A stretch of 64,000 nt of DNA from Ewingella sp. CoE-038-23 (GCF_040419245.1 NZ_JAZHOH010000001.1:2666001-2730000); one strand, 5' to 3'; positions 20,351 to 29,751 are shown, numbered from the stretch's first letter. Program-made: numbers and translations. Notes: generated by a model not told the origin, from the sequence alone.

Positions 20351-21316
20351 ATGCAACACCTTGATATTCAGGTTATTGAACGGGCAGGAGAATGGCTCCA
20401 GCAGCAGCCTGTGTGGCTGTGTACCGTGCTTACCACTTATGGATCTTCCCCGCGTGCGCCCGGCGCGCTGATGGCAGCGACTCGCGATGGCTCCTACTGC
20501 GGCTCGCTCTCCGGTGGCTGCGTGGAAGATGATTTTTTACAGCGCATTGCCGAGGGCGAGTATCTGGCGGCCAGTCAGGTGATTCGCTATGGCGAAGGAG
20601 GCATGACGCCCAATGTCGCCCTGCCCTGCGGCGGCTCGCTCGACGTGCTGGTAGAGTATCTTCCCGCCTCGGATTCAAGCCGAGAGTACCTGTCGCGCAT
20701 GGCGCAGGCCCTGCGCGGGCACTACGCGCTGAATAAAACCCTGACGCTGCCGCAGGCTTGCGACCATCTGGCGCTGACCGGCTACCACAGCCACACCAAG
20801 GTCAGCCGACAGGGCAATAATATTCAGCTACATATTGCCGCCGCGCCGCGCCTGCTGATCGCCGGATTATCCAGCGTGGCCCTTTACTGCGCCGATTTCG
20901 CCTGCGCCTTGGGGTTCGAAGTGGTGGTGTGCGAATGCCGTGAAGAGGTGCTGGAGAACTTCGCCTCAATGCTGAAAGCCGATGTGAAGTTCGAACACAG
21001 CTTCCCGGCGAAATACCTTGAGGAACAGGGTTGCCACGCCAATACCGCCATCGTGGCGCTAACCCACGACCCGCGAATGGATGATTTAACGCTGATGGAA
21101 GCCGTGAACACGCCAGCCTTTTATATTGGCGCTATGGGTTCACAGCTTAACAGCGCCCGCCGTCGGGAAAGGCTACGCAATATTGCACAATTCGCTCCTG
21201 AAGATTTCGAGCGGCTGCACGCCCCCGTCGGGTTAAATATCGGCAGTAAGACCCCGGCGGAGATAGCGCTGGCAGTGATGGCCGATATTGTGAAACACAA
21301 AAACGGCACGGCCTGA
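20351..21316 (+). CDS. XdhC/CoxI-family molybdoenzyme maturation factor
   Basis: 321-residue protein. The N-terminal XdhC_CoxI domain has TYGSSPRAPGALMA and CGSLSGGCVEDDF with the conserved Cys near residue 58, then ALPCGGSLDVLVE. The C-terminal XdhC Rossmann domain starts at APRLLIAGLSSVALYCADFA (about 167) and contains ALTHDPRMDDLTLMEA, FYIGAMGSQLNSARRRERL and PVGLNIGSKTPAEIALAVMADIV. XdhC proteins bind molybdenum cofactor, promote its sulfuration and insert it into xanthine dehydrogenase or aldehyde oxidoreductase. Paired here with a MocA-like enzyme; the client must be encoded elsewhere. PaoD of E. coli is the nearest functional analogue. Confidence 0.83.
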   Translation: MQHLDIQVIERAGEWLQQQPVWLCTVLTTYGSSPRAPGALMAATRDGSYCGSLSGGCVEDDFLQRIAEGEYLAASQVIRYGEGGMTPNVALPCGGSLDVLVEYLPASDSSREYLSRMAQALRGHYALNKTLTLPQACDHLALTGYHSHTKVSRQGNNIQLHIAAAPRLLIAGLSSVALYCADFACALGFEVVVCECREEVLENFASMLKADVKFEHSFPAKYLEEQGCHANTAIVALTHDPRMDDLTLMEAVNTPAFYIGAMGSQLNSARRRERLRNIAQFAPEDFERLHAPVGLNIGSKTPAEIALAVMADIVKHKNGTA

Positions 21317-21320
21317 AAAC

Positions 21321-21354
21321 AAAAAAGCCTGAAGCATTTGCCCCAGGCTTTTTT
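21321..21354. terminator. Bidirectional terminator between xdhC-like gene and ycfJ
   Basis: AAAAAAGCCTG (21321-21331) pairs with CAGGCTTTTTT (21344-21354). It serves both convergent genes. Confidence 0.85.
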
Positions 21355-21374
21355 CTGCGTCGAACGGCGTGCTA

Positions 21375-21911
21375 TTAGCTGCGGGTAAGCTGCAACTGGC
21401 CGCTTTTGTCCAACGGGATTTGCGTGCCTGGATCATGGTCCATACGCACTTTGCCTTGCTGGTTGCCGATTTTATAGGTCACGTCATAACCCAGCATTTT
21501 TTCTGACTTGTCGTAAACGGTGTTACAACGCTGCTGCTGAGTGGTGTAAGTGTCACCTTCCTGCATGCTGCTTTGGACTCGGTTACCGGCGTATCCGCCG
21601 CCCAGTGCGCCCGCGATGGTCGCAACATCACGACCGCGACCGCCACCAAACTGGTGACCCAGTACGCCACCGGCGACCGCACCCAGTACGGAACCGGCAA
21701 TCTGATGCTCATCCTGCACAGGGCGTCTGTGGGTAACAGTCACGTTACGGCACTCCTGGCGTGGAGTTTTCAGCGTTTCTTTAATCGGCGTCGCGCTGAG
21801 CACTTGTGCATACTCTGGGCCAGATGAAAAAACATTCATACTTGCGACAGCTGCAATACCGAGCGCAGCCGCTACACCAATACCTACGCCAGCTAACATT
21901 GACTTGTTCAC
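21375..21911 (-). CDS. ycfJ: YcfJ, glycine-zipper membrane protein
   Basis: 178-residue protein matching E. coli YcfJ closely. An N-terminal TM or signal-anchor (about 4-27) is followed by TPRQECRNVTVTHRRPVQDEHQIAGSV-type sequence, then a glycine-zipper stretch (about 84-115, GAVAGGVLGHQFGGGRG and GALGGGYAGN) and a soluble end. Probably an envelope protein; function unknown. The start is GTG at 21911: AGGAGG lies 7 bases upstream and the product then begins MNKSMLAG as in E. coli, so an ATG 10 codons further up is rejected. Two Cys (about 52 and 128) could form a disulfide. Confidence 0.9.
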   Translation of the reverse strand: MNKSMLAGVGIGVAAALGIAAVASMNVFSSGPEYAQVLSATPIKETLKTPRQECRNVTVTHRRPVQDEHQIAGSVLGAVAGGVLGHQFGGGRGRDVATIAGALGGGYAGNRVQSSMQEGDTYTTQQQRCNTVYDKSEKMLGYDVTYKIGNQQGKVRMDHDPGTQIPLDKSGQLQLTRS

Positions 21912-22276
21912 AGGACATCCTCCTGAAATGTTACCACGCATTTTGTCTCCCGCTGCCGGAGTGGCTGACGCTGTACGCCAGCGTCAAGAGACAGAACCTC
22001 AAAGGGCTAAGCCGCTAGGTTGAGGGATCGGCGTGCGTGAATCGCCGTCTGTAAACAATGCAAAGTCTGCACAATGTTTCCTATTCCGACAATAAGACTC
22101 AGGGATGAAAAGGGCGGGTTTATAAGGCAGAAATGCTTGTTTAGGAGAATTCTTAGCTAGCGAAGGGATTTATATAACATCTTATGCTGAATTGAACCGA
22201 CTGGCTGGCAAAAAGAAAAAAGCCTGTTAATACAGGCTTTTTGATTCATCAGTGCTTAAGGCCGTGCCCTACAGCA
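21912..22276. other. Intergenic region between ycfJ and ndh
   Basis: 365 bases without a gene. It holds the ycfJ upstream region and, at its right end, the ndh terminator. No convincing sRNA gene or regulator site was seen. Confidence 0.6.
22215..22242 (-). terminator. Terminator after ndh
   Basis: AAGCCTGT (22219-22226) and ACAGGCTT flank a TAAT loop; on the minus strand the hairpin ends in a T6 tract. A shorter T tract on the plus strand may let it work both ways. Confidence 0.8.
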
Positions 22277-23584
22277 TTAATGCAATTTCAGGCGCGGGCG
22301 AATCACTTTGTTTATGCCGCCCACCAGCATCATTAGGCCGGTTTTGGTGTAGCCGTGCAACGCTATCTGGTGCATACGATACAGAGAAACATACACGATA
22401 CGCGCCAGACGCCCTTCGACCATCATCGAGCCTTTCATTAGGTTGCCCATCAGGCTGCCGACGGTGCTAAAGCGCGACAGGGAGACCAACGAGCCGTGGT
22501 CTTTATAGACATAGTCTTTCAGGCTATGGCCGTTGCGCTGCGCCATGATGTTGTCGAAGCAGCGCGACGCCATCTGGTGAGCAGACTGCGCGCGAGGAGG
22601 CACGAAGCCGCCGCTCTTTTGCGGGCATGACGCGCAGTCGCCTATGGCGAAGATGTTCGGGTCGCGAGTGGTTTGCAGCGTTGGCTCAACCACCAGCTGG
22701 TTGATACGGTTGGTTTCCAGCCCGGCGATATCTTTCATAAAGTCCGGTGCTTTGATCCCCGCCGCCCACACCATCAGGTCAGCGTCGATAAACTCGCCGT
22801 CTTTAGTGTTCAAGCCATTGGCATCGGCACTGGTGACCATGGTTTTGGTCAGCACGCGCACGCCAATCTTGGTGAGTTCCTGATGCGCCGCCGCAGAAAT
22901 GCGCGGTGGCAGTGCAGGAAGAATACGCTCGCCCGCTTCCACCAGTGTGACGTTAAGCGCCTGATTATCCAGACCTTCAAAGCCATAGCTGTGCAGCTGT
23001 TTCACCGCGTTATGCAGCTCGGCGGACAGCTCAACGCCGGTCGCCCCGCCGCCGACAATGGCGATATTCACCTTCTTCTGCTTGTCAGGGTTTGCAGAGA
23101 ATTTGAGGAACAAATTGAGCATTTCGTTGTGGAAACGGTGTGCCTGATGCGGGTTGTCCAAGAAGATGCAGTTCTCTTTGACGCCCGGCGTGCCGAAGTC
23201 GTTTGAGGTACTGCCCAGCGCCATGACCAAAGTGTCATAGGCGATATCACGCGCTGGCACCAGCACTTCGCCGTTCTTCTCGTCGCGGATCTCAGCCAGC
23301 TGTAGGGTCTGAGCCTCGCGATCGATATTGATCAGAGAACCAATCTGGAAGTTAAAACCGTGATTCCGCGCATGGGCCAGATAGCTCAGGGCATCCACGC
23401 CGTCATCCAGACTGCCGGTTGCTACTTCATGCAGCAAAGGTTTCCATAAATGGCTGTGGTTGCGATCCACTAAGATGATTTCGGCTTTCTTCTTACGGCC
23501 CAGTTTATGGCCCAGGCTTGTCGCCAGCTCCAATCCACCCGCTCCGCCGCCAATAATGACAATTTTCTTCATAGTAGCAGTCAA
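22277..23584 (-). CDS. ndh: Ndh, type II NADH:quinone oxidoreductase
   Basis: 435-residue single-subunit, non-proton-pumping NADH dehydrogenase on the cytoplasmic face of the membrane. FAD-binding GGGAGGLE (about 13-20), NADH-binding [15 protein letters not shown] (about 178-192), FAIGDCAS (about 315-322) and the amphipathic C-terminal membrane-binding region ending RPRLKLH are all present. The start is TTG at 23584, as in E. coli ndh, with a strong GAGGGGGG just upstream; the ATG four codons in is a less likely start. An FNR-type palindrome lies about 140 bases upstream, agreeing with anaerobic repression in E. coli. Confidence 0.96.
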   Translation of the reverse strand: MTATMKKIVIIGGGAGGLELATSLGHKLGRKKKAEIILVDRNHSHLWKPLLHEVATGSLDDGVDALSYLAHARNHGFNFQIGSLINIDREAQTLQLAEIRDEKNGEVLVPARDIAYDTLVMALGSTSNDFGTPGVKENCIFLDNPHQAHRFHNEMLNLFLKFSANPDKQKKVNIAIVGGGATGVELSAELHNAVKQLHSYGFEGLDNQALNVTLVEAGERILPALPPRISAAAHQELTKIGVRVLTKTMVTSADANGLNTKDGEFIDADLMVWAAGIKAPDFMKDIAGLETNRINQLVVEPTLQTTRDPNIFAIGDCASCPQKSGGFVPPRAQSAHQMASRCFDNIMAQRNGHSLKDYVYKDHGSLVSLSRFSTVGSLMGNLMKGSMMVEGRLARIVYVSLYRMHQIALHGYTKTGLMMLVGGINKVIRPRLKLH

Positions 23585-23717
23585 ATGACCCCCCTCAAAT
23601 GTGAACCAATTGTTATCTAAGAGTAAAATTAATATCCTTAGATTACATAGGGTTGGCTTAAGTTAATTCGGTATCTTTCCCGAGAATAACACGCGTGGTG
23701 ATTTGGTCATACCAAAA

Positions 23718-23731
23718 TTGACCTACATCAA
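23718..23731. promoter_or_regulatory. FNR-type site upstream of ndh
   Basis: TTGAC, CTAC, ATCAA matches the FNR consensus TTGAT-N4-ATCAA at 9 of 10 bases. E. coli ndh is repressed by FNR from sites upstream of its promoter. This site is 134-147 bases before the start codon. Confidence 0.65.
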
Positions 23732-23872
23732 TTTAAATTCATTTGGCTAATTTTAGTTACGAAAATGGCACGGCTTTTGACCGTTTTTAATCAGGGAGTT
23801 AGCGCGCAGAAAGGCGAGAAAAAAGTCCTGCCTCAGTGGCAAGTTTAGGGGAGTTTGGTCAGGCAAAAAGTT

Positions 23873-23911
23873 AAAAAACGGCTGCAAATGTTATTCGCTG
23901 GCCGTTTTTTT
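23873..23911. terminator. Terminator downstream of ycfP
   Basis: AAAAAACGGC (23873-23882) pairs with GCCGTTTTTT (23901-23910). It ends the hinT-to-ycfP operon on the minus strand. The rest of the 343-base gap between ycfP and ndh is the ndh control region. Confidence 0.8.
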
Positions 23912-23927
23912 GTTACTCGTCGCAAAC

Positions 23928-24470
23928 TCAGGCGAGGTTTTTGAAGGCTTTGATGCGTTGCAGGTGTGGCGAGATGTCTTTGAATTTGTGGCCCTGCTTG
24001 TCGTCCCAGACAATCTCATAGTAATGGTGCAGCGCGCTGGCGCTTTCATTGCTATCGAGCACGCCATCCTCGCGGGATAAAATCACCAGACAGCGATCGC
24101 GGTTTTTCTCGCGAAAATCGCTGACGCACTTGGTGGCGATGTCCAGATACTCTTCCGGGCGGTCGATTTTGCCGGTCATATTATCCTGCGGCGCAAGGTT
24201 CGGGTTGAACATCACCTGACGAATCCCGCACAGGAAGCCGATACGCTCGGCCCAGAAACCGCCCAGCCCCACGCCGCAAATCAGCGCCCGCTGATCGCCG
24301 GATTGCTGAATGGCTTTATCCACTTCTTTTAACAAATGCTGCATGTCGTGACGCGGATGCAGCGTGCTGTAGCTGATGAACCGAACGTCCGGGTCGATAA
24401 ACTGGAGTTGCAGCACCTTTTCATGGTTGCCGGGGCTGGTTGAGTCAAAGCCATGCAAATAAATGATCAT
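23928..24470 (-). CDS. ycfP: YcfP, UPF0227 alpha/beta-hydrolase-fold protein
   Basis: 180-residue protein matching E. coli Ycf[11 protein letters not shown] at the start, [28 protein letters not shown] (about 65-92), and [15 protein letters not shown] at the end. The alpha/beta-hydrolase fold is recognisable, but the nucleophile-elbow position reads GVGLGG without the usual Ser, as in the E. coli protein, so classic esterase activity is not expected. Function unknown. It is the last gene after nagZ (33-base gap), which hints at a link to cell-wall salvage only by position. Confidence 0.93.
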   Translation of the reverse strand: MIIYLHGFDSTSPGNHEKVLQLQFIDPDVRFISYSTLHPRHDMQHLLKEVDKAIQQSGDQRALICGVGLGGFWAERIGFLCGIRQVMFNPNLAPQDNMTGKIDRPEEYLDIATKCVSDFREKNRDRCLVILSREDGVLDSNESASALHHYYEIVWDDKQGHKFKDISPHLQRIKAFKNLA

Positions 24471-24503
24471 CGTTTTCCTCGTCCTGACTGTGCGTTGATT
24501 AGA

Positions 24504-25544
24504 TTAGCGAGCCGACTGTTTATGCTCCTGCCAGCGGGCGTCCAGCGCGGTGAGTTCACGGTTGGACTGCTGCCAGCGGCTGGAATTTAACAAATCGCGG
24601 CGCGCATCTTTCCCACTGTACTTGCCCCGATGGTACAGGCCAGCCACCTTGTCTGCTTTGACCGGAGACAGGTTATCTAACACGCTCACGGCTCCCTGAC
24701 GATTGTTGCAAACCAGAATCATGTCGCACCCGGCATCCAGCGACGCCTGTCCGCGCTCGGCATAGCTGCCCATGATCGCCGCCCCTTCCATCGACAGGTC
24801 GTCGGAGAAGATAACACCGTTGAAGCCCAGCTCCTGACGCAAAATCTGCTGCAACCAGTAAGGAGAACCACTCGCCGGACGCGGGTCAGCTTGAGTATAG
24901 ATAACGTGAGCGGGCATCACCGCATCGAGCAGCTTTTTCTCGTTGAGCTGGCGGAAAATCGCCATGTCGTGTTCGCGGATGACTGACAGCGGGCGGTCGT
25001 CGCGCGGCGTCTCTTTGTGCGAGTCAGCACTCACCGCGCCATGGCCGGGGAAGTGTTTGCCGGTGACTTTCATCCCCGCGCTGTGCATGCCGAGGATGAA
25101 CTGTTCGGCCATCTCCAGCGCTTTTTGCGGTTCGGCGTGGAATGAGCGTTCGCCGATAGCGGCGCTGATATGACCGATATCCAGCACCGGCGCGAAGCTG
25201 ATATCAATATCCATCGCAATCATCTCAGACGCCATCAGCCAGCCCGCTTCCTGCGCCAGACGCTTGCCTTCGTGCAGCTCGTTGATTTCAGCAAAAGACT
25301 GCGCGGCAGGAATGCGTGTAAAGCCCTCGCGGAAACGCTGTACCCGACCACCCTCTTGGTCGACCGCCAGCACCAGACGCTCTCTGGATGCTTCGCGGAT
25401 TTGGCGAATCAGCTCGTGCAGCTGGTCCACGTCATGGTAGTTACGGGTAAACAGAATCAGGCCGCCAACCAGCGGGTGTTGCAAAATCTCGCGCTCTTCA
25501 GCATCCAGCTCATAGCCGGCAACGTCTAACATTACTGGGCCCAC
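24504..25544 (-). CDS. nagZ: NagZ, beta-N-acetylglucosaminidase
   Basis: 346-residue cytoplasmic GH3 enzyme that removes GlcNAc from GlcNAc-anhydroMur-peptides in peptidoglycan recycling; its product signals to AmpR in species with inducible AmpC. Motifs: [15 protein letters not shown] (about 62-76), [18 protein letters not shown] with the GH3 His-Asp catalytic dyad (about 164-182), and the nucleophile Asp in [10 protein letters not shown] (about 246-255). The start is GTG at 25544 with AAAGGAG 7 bases upstream, giving MGPVMLDV as in E. coli. Located between thiK (12-base gap) and ycfP. Confidence 0.96.
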   Translation of the reverse strand: MGPVMLDVAGYELDAEEREILQHPLVGGLILFTRNYHDVDQLHELIRQIREASRERLVLAVDQEGGRVQRFREGFTRIPAAQSFAEINELHEGKRLAQEAGWLMASEMIAMDIDISFAPVLDIGHISAAIGERSFHAEPQKALEMAEQFILGMHSAGMKVTGKHFPGHGAVSADSHKETPRDDRPLSVIREHDMAIFRQLNEKKLLDAVMPAHVIYTQADPRPASGSPYWLQQILRQELGFNGVIFSDDLSMEGAAIMGSYAERGQASLDAGCDMILVCNNRQGAVSVLDNLSPVKADKVAGLYHRGKYSGKDARRDLLNSSRWQQSNRELTALDARWQEHKQSAR

Positions 25545-25556
25545 GTCGTTTCTCCT

Positions 25557-26477
25557 TTATTTATTATGCTTGCTACCGGGAATGGCGCTGGTGAATAGGC
25601 TCTCACGCAGCGGCTGCGCCCAGTCTGTAAATAGCCGATCGCCGGTCTGCTGCCAGCGAACTTCAAACCACATCAACATTAAGTACTCTACCCACGGCGT
25701 CCAGCGGCGAATTTGCTGCTGAAGACGCCGGGTCGCTTTATTGCCGCCATAGCCGCCAGCGGCAGCATAAGCTTGTAGAAAATATTGCTGCTGCTCGCCG
25801 CTCCAGCCGTTGCCGCGAAACAACGCCGCCAGCTCTAAGGCGACGTCGCCGTCGGCGGCGTACTCCCAGTCAATCAGCCGTAGCCCCTGCTCACCGTCCA
25901 CCAGATTGCCGGGGTGAATGTCCATATGCATCACCGCCAGCTTCAATGGCTGTGGCTCGGGCTGGCGCATAAAGCGCTGGTGCAGGCGCAGCCACTCGGG
26001 AGTCAGGCGCGAACGGTCAATTTGTTGCCAATAGCGGGAAAATTGCTGGTGCAGTTGCAGCCGATGCCCACTTGGCGGCAGCCGCTGTAGCGCGACGACC
26101 CTTTGGCTTATGCGCTCCACATTATGCGGACTAGAAAAAAATCCCGGCGCGCAGGGTTCGCCATTCAGCCATGTCACCACTAACCACGGTGGGGAGATGA
26201 GGCGGGTTTGTGGCGCTATATTCAAGGGGGAAACATGACGCAGCAGGTCGTGCTCGCGGCGGCGATTCACTCCCAGCGCGGCTTTATCAGCCGACTGCAT
26301 GCGCGCCAACAGCGTTTGGCCCACCGTCTCGATTTTCCAGCTTTCGCCCGTTAACCCAGCCACAGGACTTAAATGACAACCGGCGGAAAAGACCGCCGGA
26401 AGTTGTTGTGCTAAGCGCTGCTCGAGTGAGGCCTTAATGCTGGACGGCACCGTTGCCCGACCACACAATTTCGCCAC
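25557..26477 (-). CDS. thiK: ThiK, thiamine kinase
   Basis: 306-residue APH/choline-kinase-fold enzyme that phosphorylates salvaged thiamine. Kinase landmarks are the catalytic loop LAVMHMDIHPGNLVDG (about 179-194) and the metal-binding LRLIDWEYAADGDVALELA (about 198-216), both as in E. coli ThiK. It is about 30 residues longer than the 274-residue E. coli protein and the N-terminal half is diverged. The start is uncertain: GTG 26477 (used here) overlaps lpoB by 44 bases; GTG 26450 would overlap by 17. Neither has a strong SD, so translation may be coupled to lpoB. Confidence 0.87.
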   Translation of the reverse strand: MAKLCGRATVPSSIKASLEQRLAQQLPAVFSAGCHLSPVAGLTGESWKIETVGQTLLARMQSADKAALGVNRRREHDLLRHVSPLNIAPQTRLISPPWLVVTWLNGEPCAPGFFSSPHNVERISQRVVALQRLPPSGHRLQLHQQFSRYWQQIDRSRLTPEWLRLHQRFMRQPEPQPLKLAVMHMDIHPGNLVDGEQGLRLIDWEYAADGDVALELAALFRGNGWSGEQQQYFLQAYAAAGGYGGNKATRRLQQQIRRWTPWVEYLMLMWFEVRWQQTGDRLFTDWAQPLRESLFTSAIPGSKHNK

Positions 26478-27027
26478 TCGGCACGGTCATCATCTGCATT
26501 TTCAGCGTCGGTGACTTCACGTCGCCGGTCACCGTGCTGTAGAGCACGTACTGGGCGTTAACGTAGCGCGCCAGACCGATGGCCTTGCTGCGCGAACCCA
26601 GACTGTCGTCAACCGACAGGCCTAACGCCTGCTTGGCGCTGGCTAACTGGGTATCAGGAACCACCTGGAATTTGTTATTGGTGGCCAGCGCATTGTGCAG
26701 CGCCGCCGTGGCGTTGGCTACCTGCAGAGAGCCGTTGGTGCTGTTTTTCACGCTGTCGAGCAGCAGCACGCTACCCGCCTGAACGCCGTCGGCCTGCAGC
26801 ATTTTCGCTACCATCGGTTGAACGCTGGCATTCCAATTAATGGTCTGCTCTTTCGGCGGCTGCGGCACGGTTTCTGGCGGCGGCGGCACTTCAGTTTGCG
26901 GTTTCTCTGGCTCAACCGGTGTGACTGGCGCGGTTGGCTGCTCAGGCTGCTGCTGCTGTTTGTTTGGCAAGGTACAACCACCGAGGATCAGGGCGGCAAA
27001 GGCCACCATGAGGAAATACTTTTTCAT
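26434..27027 (-). CDS. lpoB: LpoB, outer-membrane lipoprotein activator of PBP1b
   Basis: 197-residue lipoprotein. A lipoprotein signal peptide with lipobox LILGGC ends at Cys18; a disordered Pro/Gln/Glu-rich linker (about 20-65) spans the periplasm; the globular C-terminal domain (about 68-197) contains NWNASVQPMVAKML and ends PSGEIVWSGNGAVQH. From the outer membrane LpoB reaches through peptidoglycan to stimulate PBP1b. ATG 27027 is chosen over an adjacent TTG; GGAG lies upstream. Its end overlaps the thiK reading frame. It follows ycfL by 21 bases in the hinT operon. Confidence 0.94.
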   Translation of the reverse strand: MKKYFLMVAFAALILGGCTLPNKQQQQPEQPTAPVTPVEPEKPQTEVPPPPETVPQPPKEQTINWNASVQPMVAKMLQADGVQAGSVLLLDSVKNSTNGSLQVANATAALHNALATNNKFQVVPDTQLASAKQALGLSVDDSLGSRSKAIGLARYVNAQYVLYSTVTGDVKSPTLKMQMMTVPSGEIVWSGNGAVQH

Positions 27028-27048
27028 CAACCTACTCCGTAGAGGAAA

Positions 27049-27417
27049 TTAAAGGTAGAGGTGAACACGCACCCTGTAGGCATCGAGATTGCCGTTCAGG
27101 GAGGAGATGGTGAGATCGCTATTGGCCGGAACGGTAATGGTTCTGGCTTCGGCAATAGGCAGTAAATCCAGCCCCTGCTTGTCATACCAATAGAAACGGT
27201 AGTGCAAGGTCACGGCGTGAGGCTGGCTGTTGCTCAGCACGCTGCTGGCTTGTTTACGCCCACCGACTTCGGAAATAGACGGCGAGCTTGGGATGATCCC
27301 CGCCGTCAGCACCGGCGATTCCATGATGACGGTCTGCTGATTGTTTAGTGCAATATGCGGGTCACTGCTACAACCCATCAGTAATACAACGGGTAACAAC
27401 GCCATCAAAAAACGCAT
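27049..27417 (-). CDS. ycfL: YcfL, DUF1425 lipoprotein
   Basis: 122-residue predicted lipoprotein with lipobox VLLMGC (Cys16), followed by a beta-rich domain containing LHYRFYWYDKQGLDL, the DUF1425 hallmark. Function unknown; the position next to lpoB suggests an envelope role. Start ATG 27417, with AAGGAAG just upstream, gives a proper lipoprotein signal; an earlier in-frame codon is rejected. Lies between hinT (40-base gap) and lpoB. Confidence 0.9.
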   Translation of the reverse strand: MRFLMALLPVVLLMGCSSDPHIALNNQQTVIMESPVLTAGIIPSSPSISEVGGRKQASSVLSNSQPHAVTLHYRFYWYDKQGLDLLPIAEARTITVPANSDLTISSLNGNLDAYRVRVHLYL

Positions 27418-27457
27418 GGTACTTCCTTTTAACAAAGGGCTTTATGAAAACAAAGCG

Positions 27458-27811
27458 TTATGGACGCACCAACATCGGGCCAAGCTTACGGCCGCCAACC
27501 AGATGCATATGAATGTGATAAACCTCCTGACCACCATCGCGATTGCAGTTCACAATCAGGCGATAACCGTTTTCAGCAATGCCCTCCTGCTCGGCAATTT
27601 TAGCCGCGACGGTCATCATGCGGCCCAGCGCGGCTTCATGCTCGGTGGTCACGTCATTCATGGTCGGGATTAACACGTTAGGAATGATCAGGATATGGTT
27701 GGGTGCCTGAGGAGCTATGTCGCGAAACGCGGTGACTAACTCATCTTGATAAACCACGTCCGCAGGGATCTCACGGCGGATAATTTTGCTGAAAATTGTC
27801 TCTTCGGCCAT
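27458..27811 (-). CDS. hinT: HinT, purine nucleoside phosphoramidase (HIT family)
   Basis: 117-residue HIT protein. The catalytic histidine triad HIHMHLVGG is near residues 99-107 and the N-terminal [22 protein letters not shown] segment is typical. HinT hydrolyses adenosine phosphoramidates and lysyl-AMP. Start ATG 27811, with AAGGAG upstream, is chosen because it gives the family N-terminus; a start 17 codons earlier is not supported. First gene of hinT-ycfL-lpoB-thiK-nagZ-ycfP. Confidence 0.96.
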   Translation of the reverse strand: MAEETIFSKIIRREIPADVVYQDELVTAFRDIAPQAPNHILIIPNVLIPTMNDVTTEHEAALGRMMTVAAKIAEQEGIAENGYRLIVNCNRDGGQEVYHIHMHLVGGRKLGPMLVRP

Positions 27812-27961
27812 CTTGCCACTCCTTATCTTAGTCAAAAGCAATGCCACCAGTATGAGTGACAATTTCTATTCCTTTCAACCTGATTACGCTTTTTAAACCT
27901 CAATTGGCTTAGAAAGCGCCATCCCTAGCCCGAAATGCCGTTTTGCCCGATAACAGACATG

Positions 27962-27988
27962 AAAAAAGGAGGCCGAGGCCTCCTTTTC
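27962..27988 (-). terminator. Terminator after ptsG
   Basis: AAAAGGAGGCC (27964-27974) pairs with GGCCTCCTTTT (27977-27987); on the minus strand it runs into T6. It ends ptsG before hinT. Confidence 0.85.
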
Positions 27989-28015
27989 TACTCCTGCTCA
28001 CCGCTAATCCGTGGA

Positions 28016-29449
28016 TTAGTTGTTGCGCATGTATTCGTCCATATCCGTTTTCAGGTTATCAGACTTAGTACCGAAGATTGCCTGAACGCCCGAACCCGCG
28101 ACGACCACGCCTGCTGCACCCAGTTTCTTCAGGCCAGCCTGATCCACTTTGGAGACATCAGCCACGCTAACGCGCAGACGGGTGATGCAAGCATCAAGGT
28201 TAGTGATGTTCTCTTTACCACCGAACGCCTGAACCAGAGAAGCGGACATTTCTGAGCCACCCTGAGCAGATTGTTCGCTGCTGCTCTCTTCGCGACCTGG
28301 TGTCTTCAGGTTCAGTTTCACAATCAGGAAACGGAAGATGCTGTAGTAAACGATGGCATAGATGATACCCACCACAGGGAACAGCCAGATACGGCTGCTG
28401 TTGCCGCTCAGCACGATGAAGTCAATCAGACCGTGTGAGAAGCTGGTACCGTCACGCATACCCAACAGGATACAGATTGGGAAGGCCAGACCTGCCAGAA
28501 TCGCGTGGATTGCGTACAGGATTGGTGCCACGAACATGAAGGAGAATTCGATTGGCTCGGTGATACCGGTCAAGAATGAAGTCAACGCAGCGGAGATCAT
28601 GATGCCGCCAACTTTAGCGCGGTTTTCAGGTTTCGCTGAGTGCCAGATAGCGATCGCAGCCGCTGGCAGACCATACATTTTGAACAGGAAGCCACCAGAC
28701 AGTTTGCCCGCAGTTGGGTCACCCGCCATGTAGCGAGGGATGTCACCGTGGAACACCTGACCGGCTGAGTTCACGTATTCACCGATTTGCATCTGGAATG
28801 GAACGTTCCAGATATGATGCAGACCGAATGGAACCAGAGCACGCTCAACCACGCCGTAGATGCCGAAAGCAACCACTGGGTTCTGGTAAGCCGCCCATTG
28901 GGAGAAGGTCTGGATAGCCGTACCCACTGGTGGCCAGATGAAGGACAGCACCACGCCCAGGAAGATAGCAGCCAGGCCGGAAATGATTGGGACAAAGCGT
29001 TTGCCCGCGAAGAAGCCCAGGTACTCAGGCAGCTTGATGCGGTAGAAGCGGTTGAACATGTAGGCTGCAATCGCACCTGCAATGATACCGCCGAGAACGC
29101 CGGTGTCTGCTAAGTGTTTAGCGGCAATTTCTTCCGCCGGTAAGTGCAGTACCAGTGGCGCAACCACTGCCATGGTTTTCACCATGATGCCATAGGCTAC
29201 TACCGCCGCCAGTGCAGAAACACCGTCGTTGTTAGTAAAGCCCAGTGCTACACCGATGGCGAAAATCAGCGGCATGTTGGCGAAGACTGAACCACCAGCT
29301 TCGGCCATAACGTGGGAAACGATCATTGGCAGCCAGCTGAAGTTTGCCGACCCGACGCCAAGCAGAATACCTGCGATTGGCAGTACGGATACTGGCAACA
29401 TCAGCGATTTACCCACCTTTTGAAGGTTTGCAAACGCGTTCTTAAACAT
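28016..29449 (-). CDS. ptsG: PtsG, glucose-specific PTS enzyme IICB
   Basis: 477-residue inner-membrane glucose permease, the same length as E. coli PtsG. The IIC domain (about 1-385) has about ten membrane spans and ends the substrate region with [13 protein letters not shown] linker containing [13 protein letters not shown] leads to the IIB domain (about 400-477), where [11 protein letters not shown] carries phosphoacceptor Cys421. Glucose is phosphorylated during uptake using phosphate from IIA-Glc. ATG 29449 is used because AGGAG lies 10-11 bases upstream and the E. coli start [17 protein letters not shown] is reproduced; the in-frame start 28 codons upstream is rejected. Upstream are SgrS, Mlc and CRP elements. 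Confidence 0.98.
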   Translation of the reverse strand: MFKNAFANLQKVGKSLMLPVSVLPIAGILLGVGSANFSWLPMIVSHVMAEAGGSVFANMPLIFAIGVALGFTNNDGVSALAAVVAYGIMVKTMAVVAPLVLHLPAEEIAAKHLADTGVLGGIIAGAIAAYMFNRFYRIKLPEYLGFFAGKRFVPIISGLAAIFLGVVLSFIWPPVGTAIQTFSQWAAYQNPVVAFGIYGVVERALVPFGLHHIWNVPFQMQIGEYVNSAGQVFHGDIPRYMAGDPTAGKLSGGFLFKMYGLPAAAIAIWHSAKPENRAKVGGIMISAALTSFLTGITEPIEFSFMFVAPILYAIHAILAGLAFPICILLGMRDGTSFSHGLIDFIVLSGNSSRIWLFPVVGIIYAIVYYSIFRFLIVKLNLKTPGREESSSEQSAQGGSEMSASLVQAFGGKENITNLDACITRLRVSVADVSKVDQAGLKKLGAAGVVVAGSGVQAIFGTKSDNLKTDMDEYMRNN

Positions 29450-29455
29450 AATTGA

Positions 29456-29470
29456 GTGTGCTCCTGAGTA
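29456..29470 (-). promoter_or_regulatory. Conserved SgrS target over the ptsG ribosome-binding site
   Basis: The message around the SD reads TACTCAGGAGCACAC, nearly identical to the E. coli ptsG segment paired by the sRNA SgrS during glucose-phosphate stress. The sRNA gene itself is not in the window. Confidence 0.6.
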
Positions 29471-29581
29471 ATGATGCTTTAGATACTTCTCACGGCGTCC
29501 GCTTATATGAGTCCGCAAACTGCCGCGTTGCAAGGTTATGAAAACCCTTGACGTTCAGGGTGTCTAAGCACCCCTTTGAAT

Positions 29582-29605
29582 TTTTACGAAGGGTAAAATA
29601 ATTCC
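29582..29605. promoter_or_regulatory. Mlc operator near the ptsG promoter
   Basis: TTTTAC, GAAGG, GTAAAA is an inverted repeat, continuing as GTAAAATAATTCC. The last 13 bases recur exactly at 29761-29773. The position near the expected transcription start matches the proximal Mlc site of E. coli ptsG. Confidence 0.6.
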
Positions 29606-29616
29606 CTTTTTTAATG

Positions 29617-29632
29617 TTTGATGGCAGTCACG
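29617..29632. promoter_or_regulatory. CRP site of ptsG
   Basis: Toward ptsG the site reads CGTGA, CTGCCA, TCAAA: 8 of 10 conserved CRP bases, and very like the E. coli ptsG site. It lies about 40 bases upstream of the inferred start of transcription, a class II arrangement. Confidence 0.65.
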
Positions 29633-29751
29633 TTTTATTGAAAAAAGACGGCAAGTGCGTTTAAAAATGAGACATTCGTTAAAGAAAATCTCAAATTAGT
29701 CGCGTTAAGCAGCCTAAAACGGATGTGCACATTACCCGTTCAGGCCATTAA

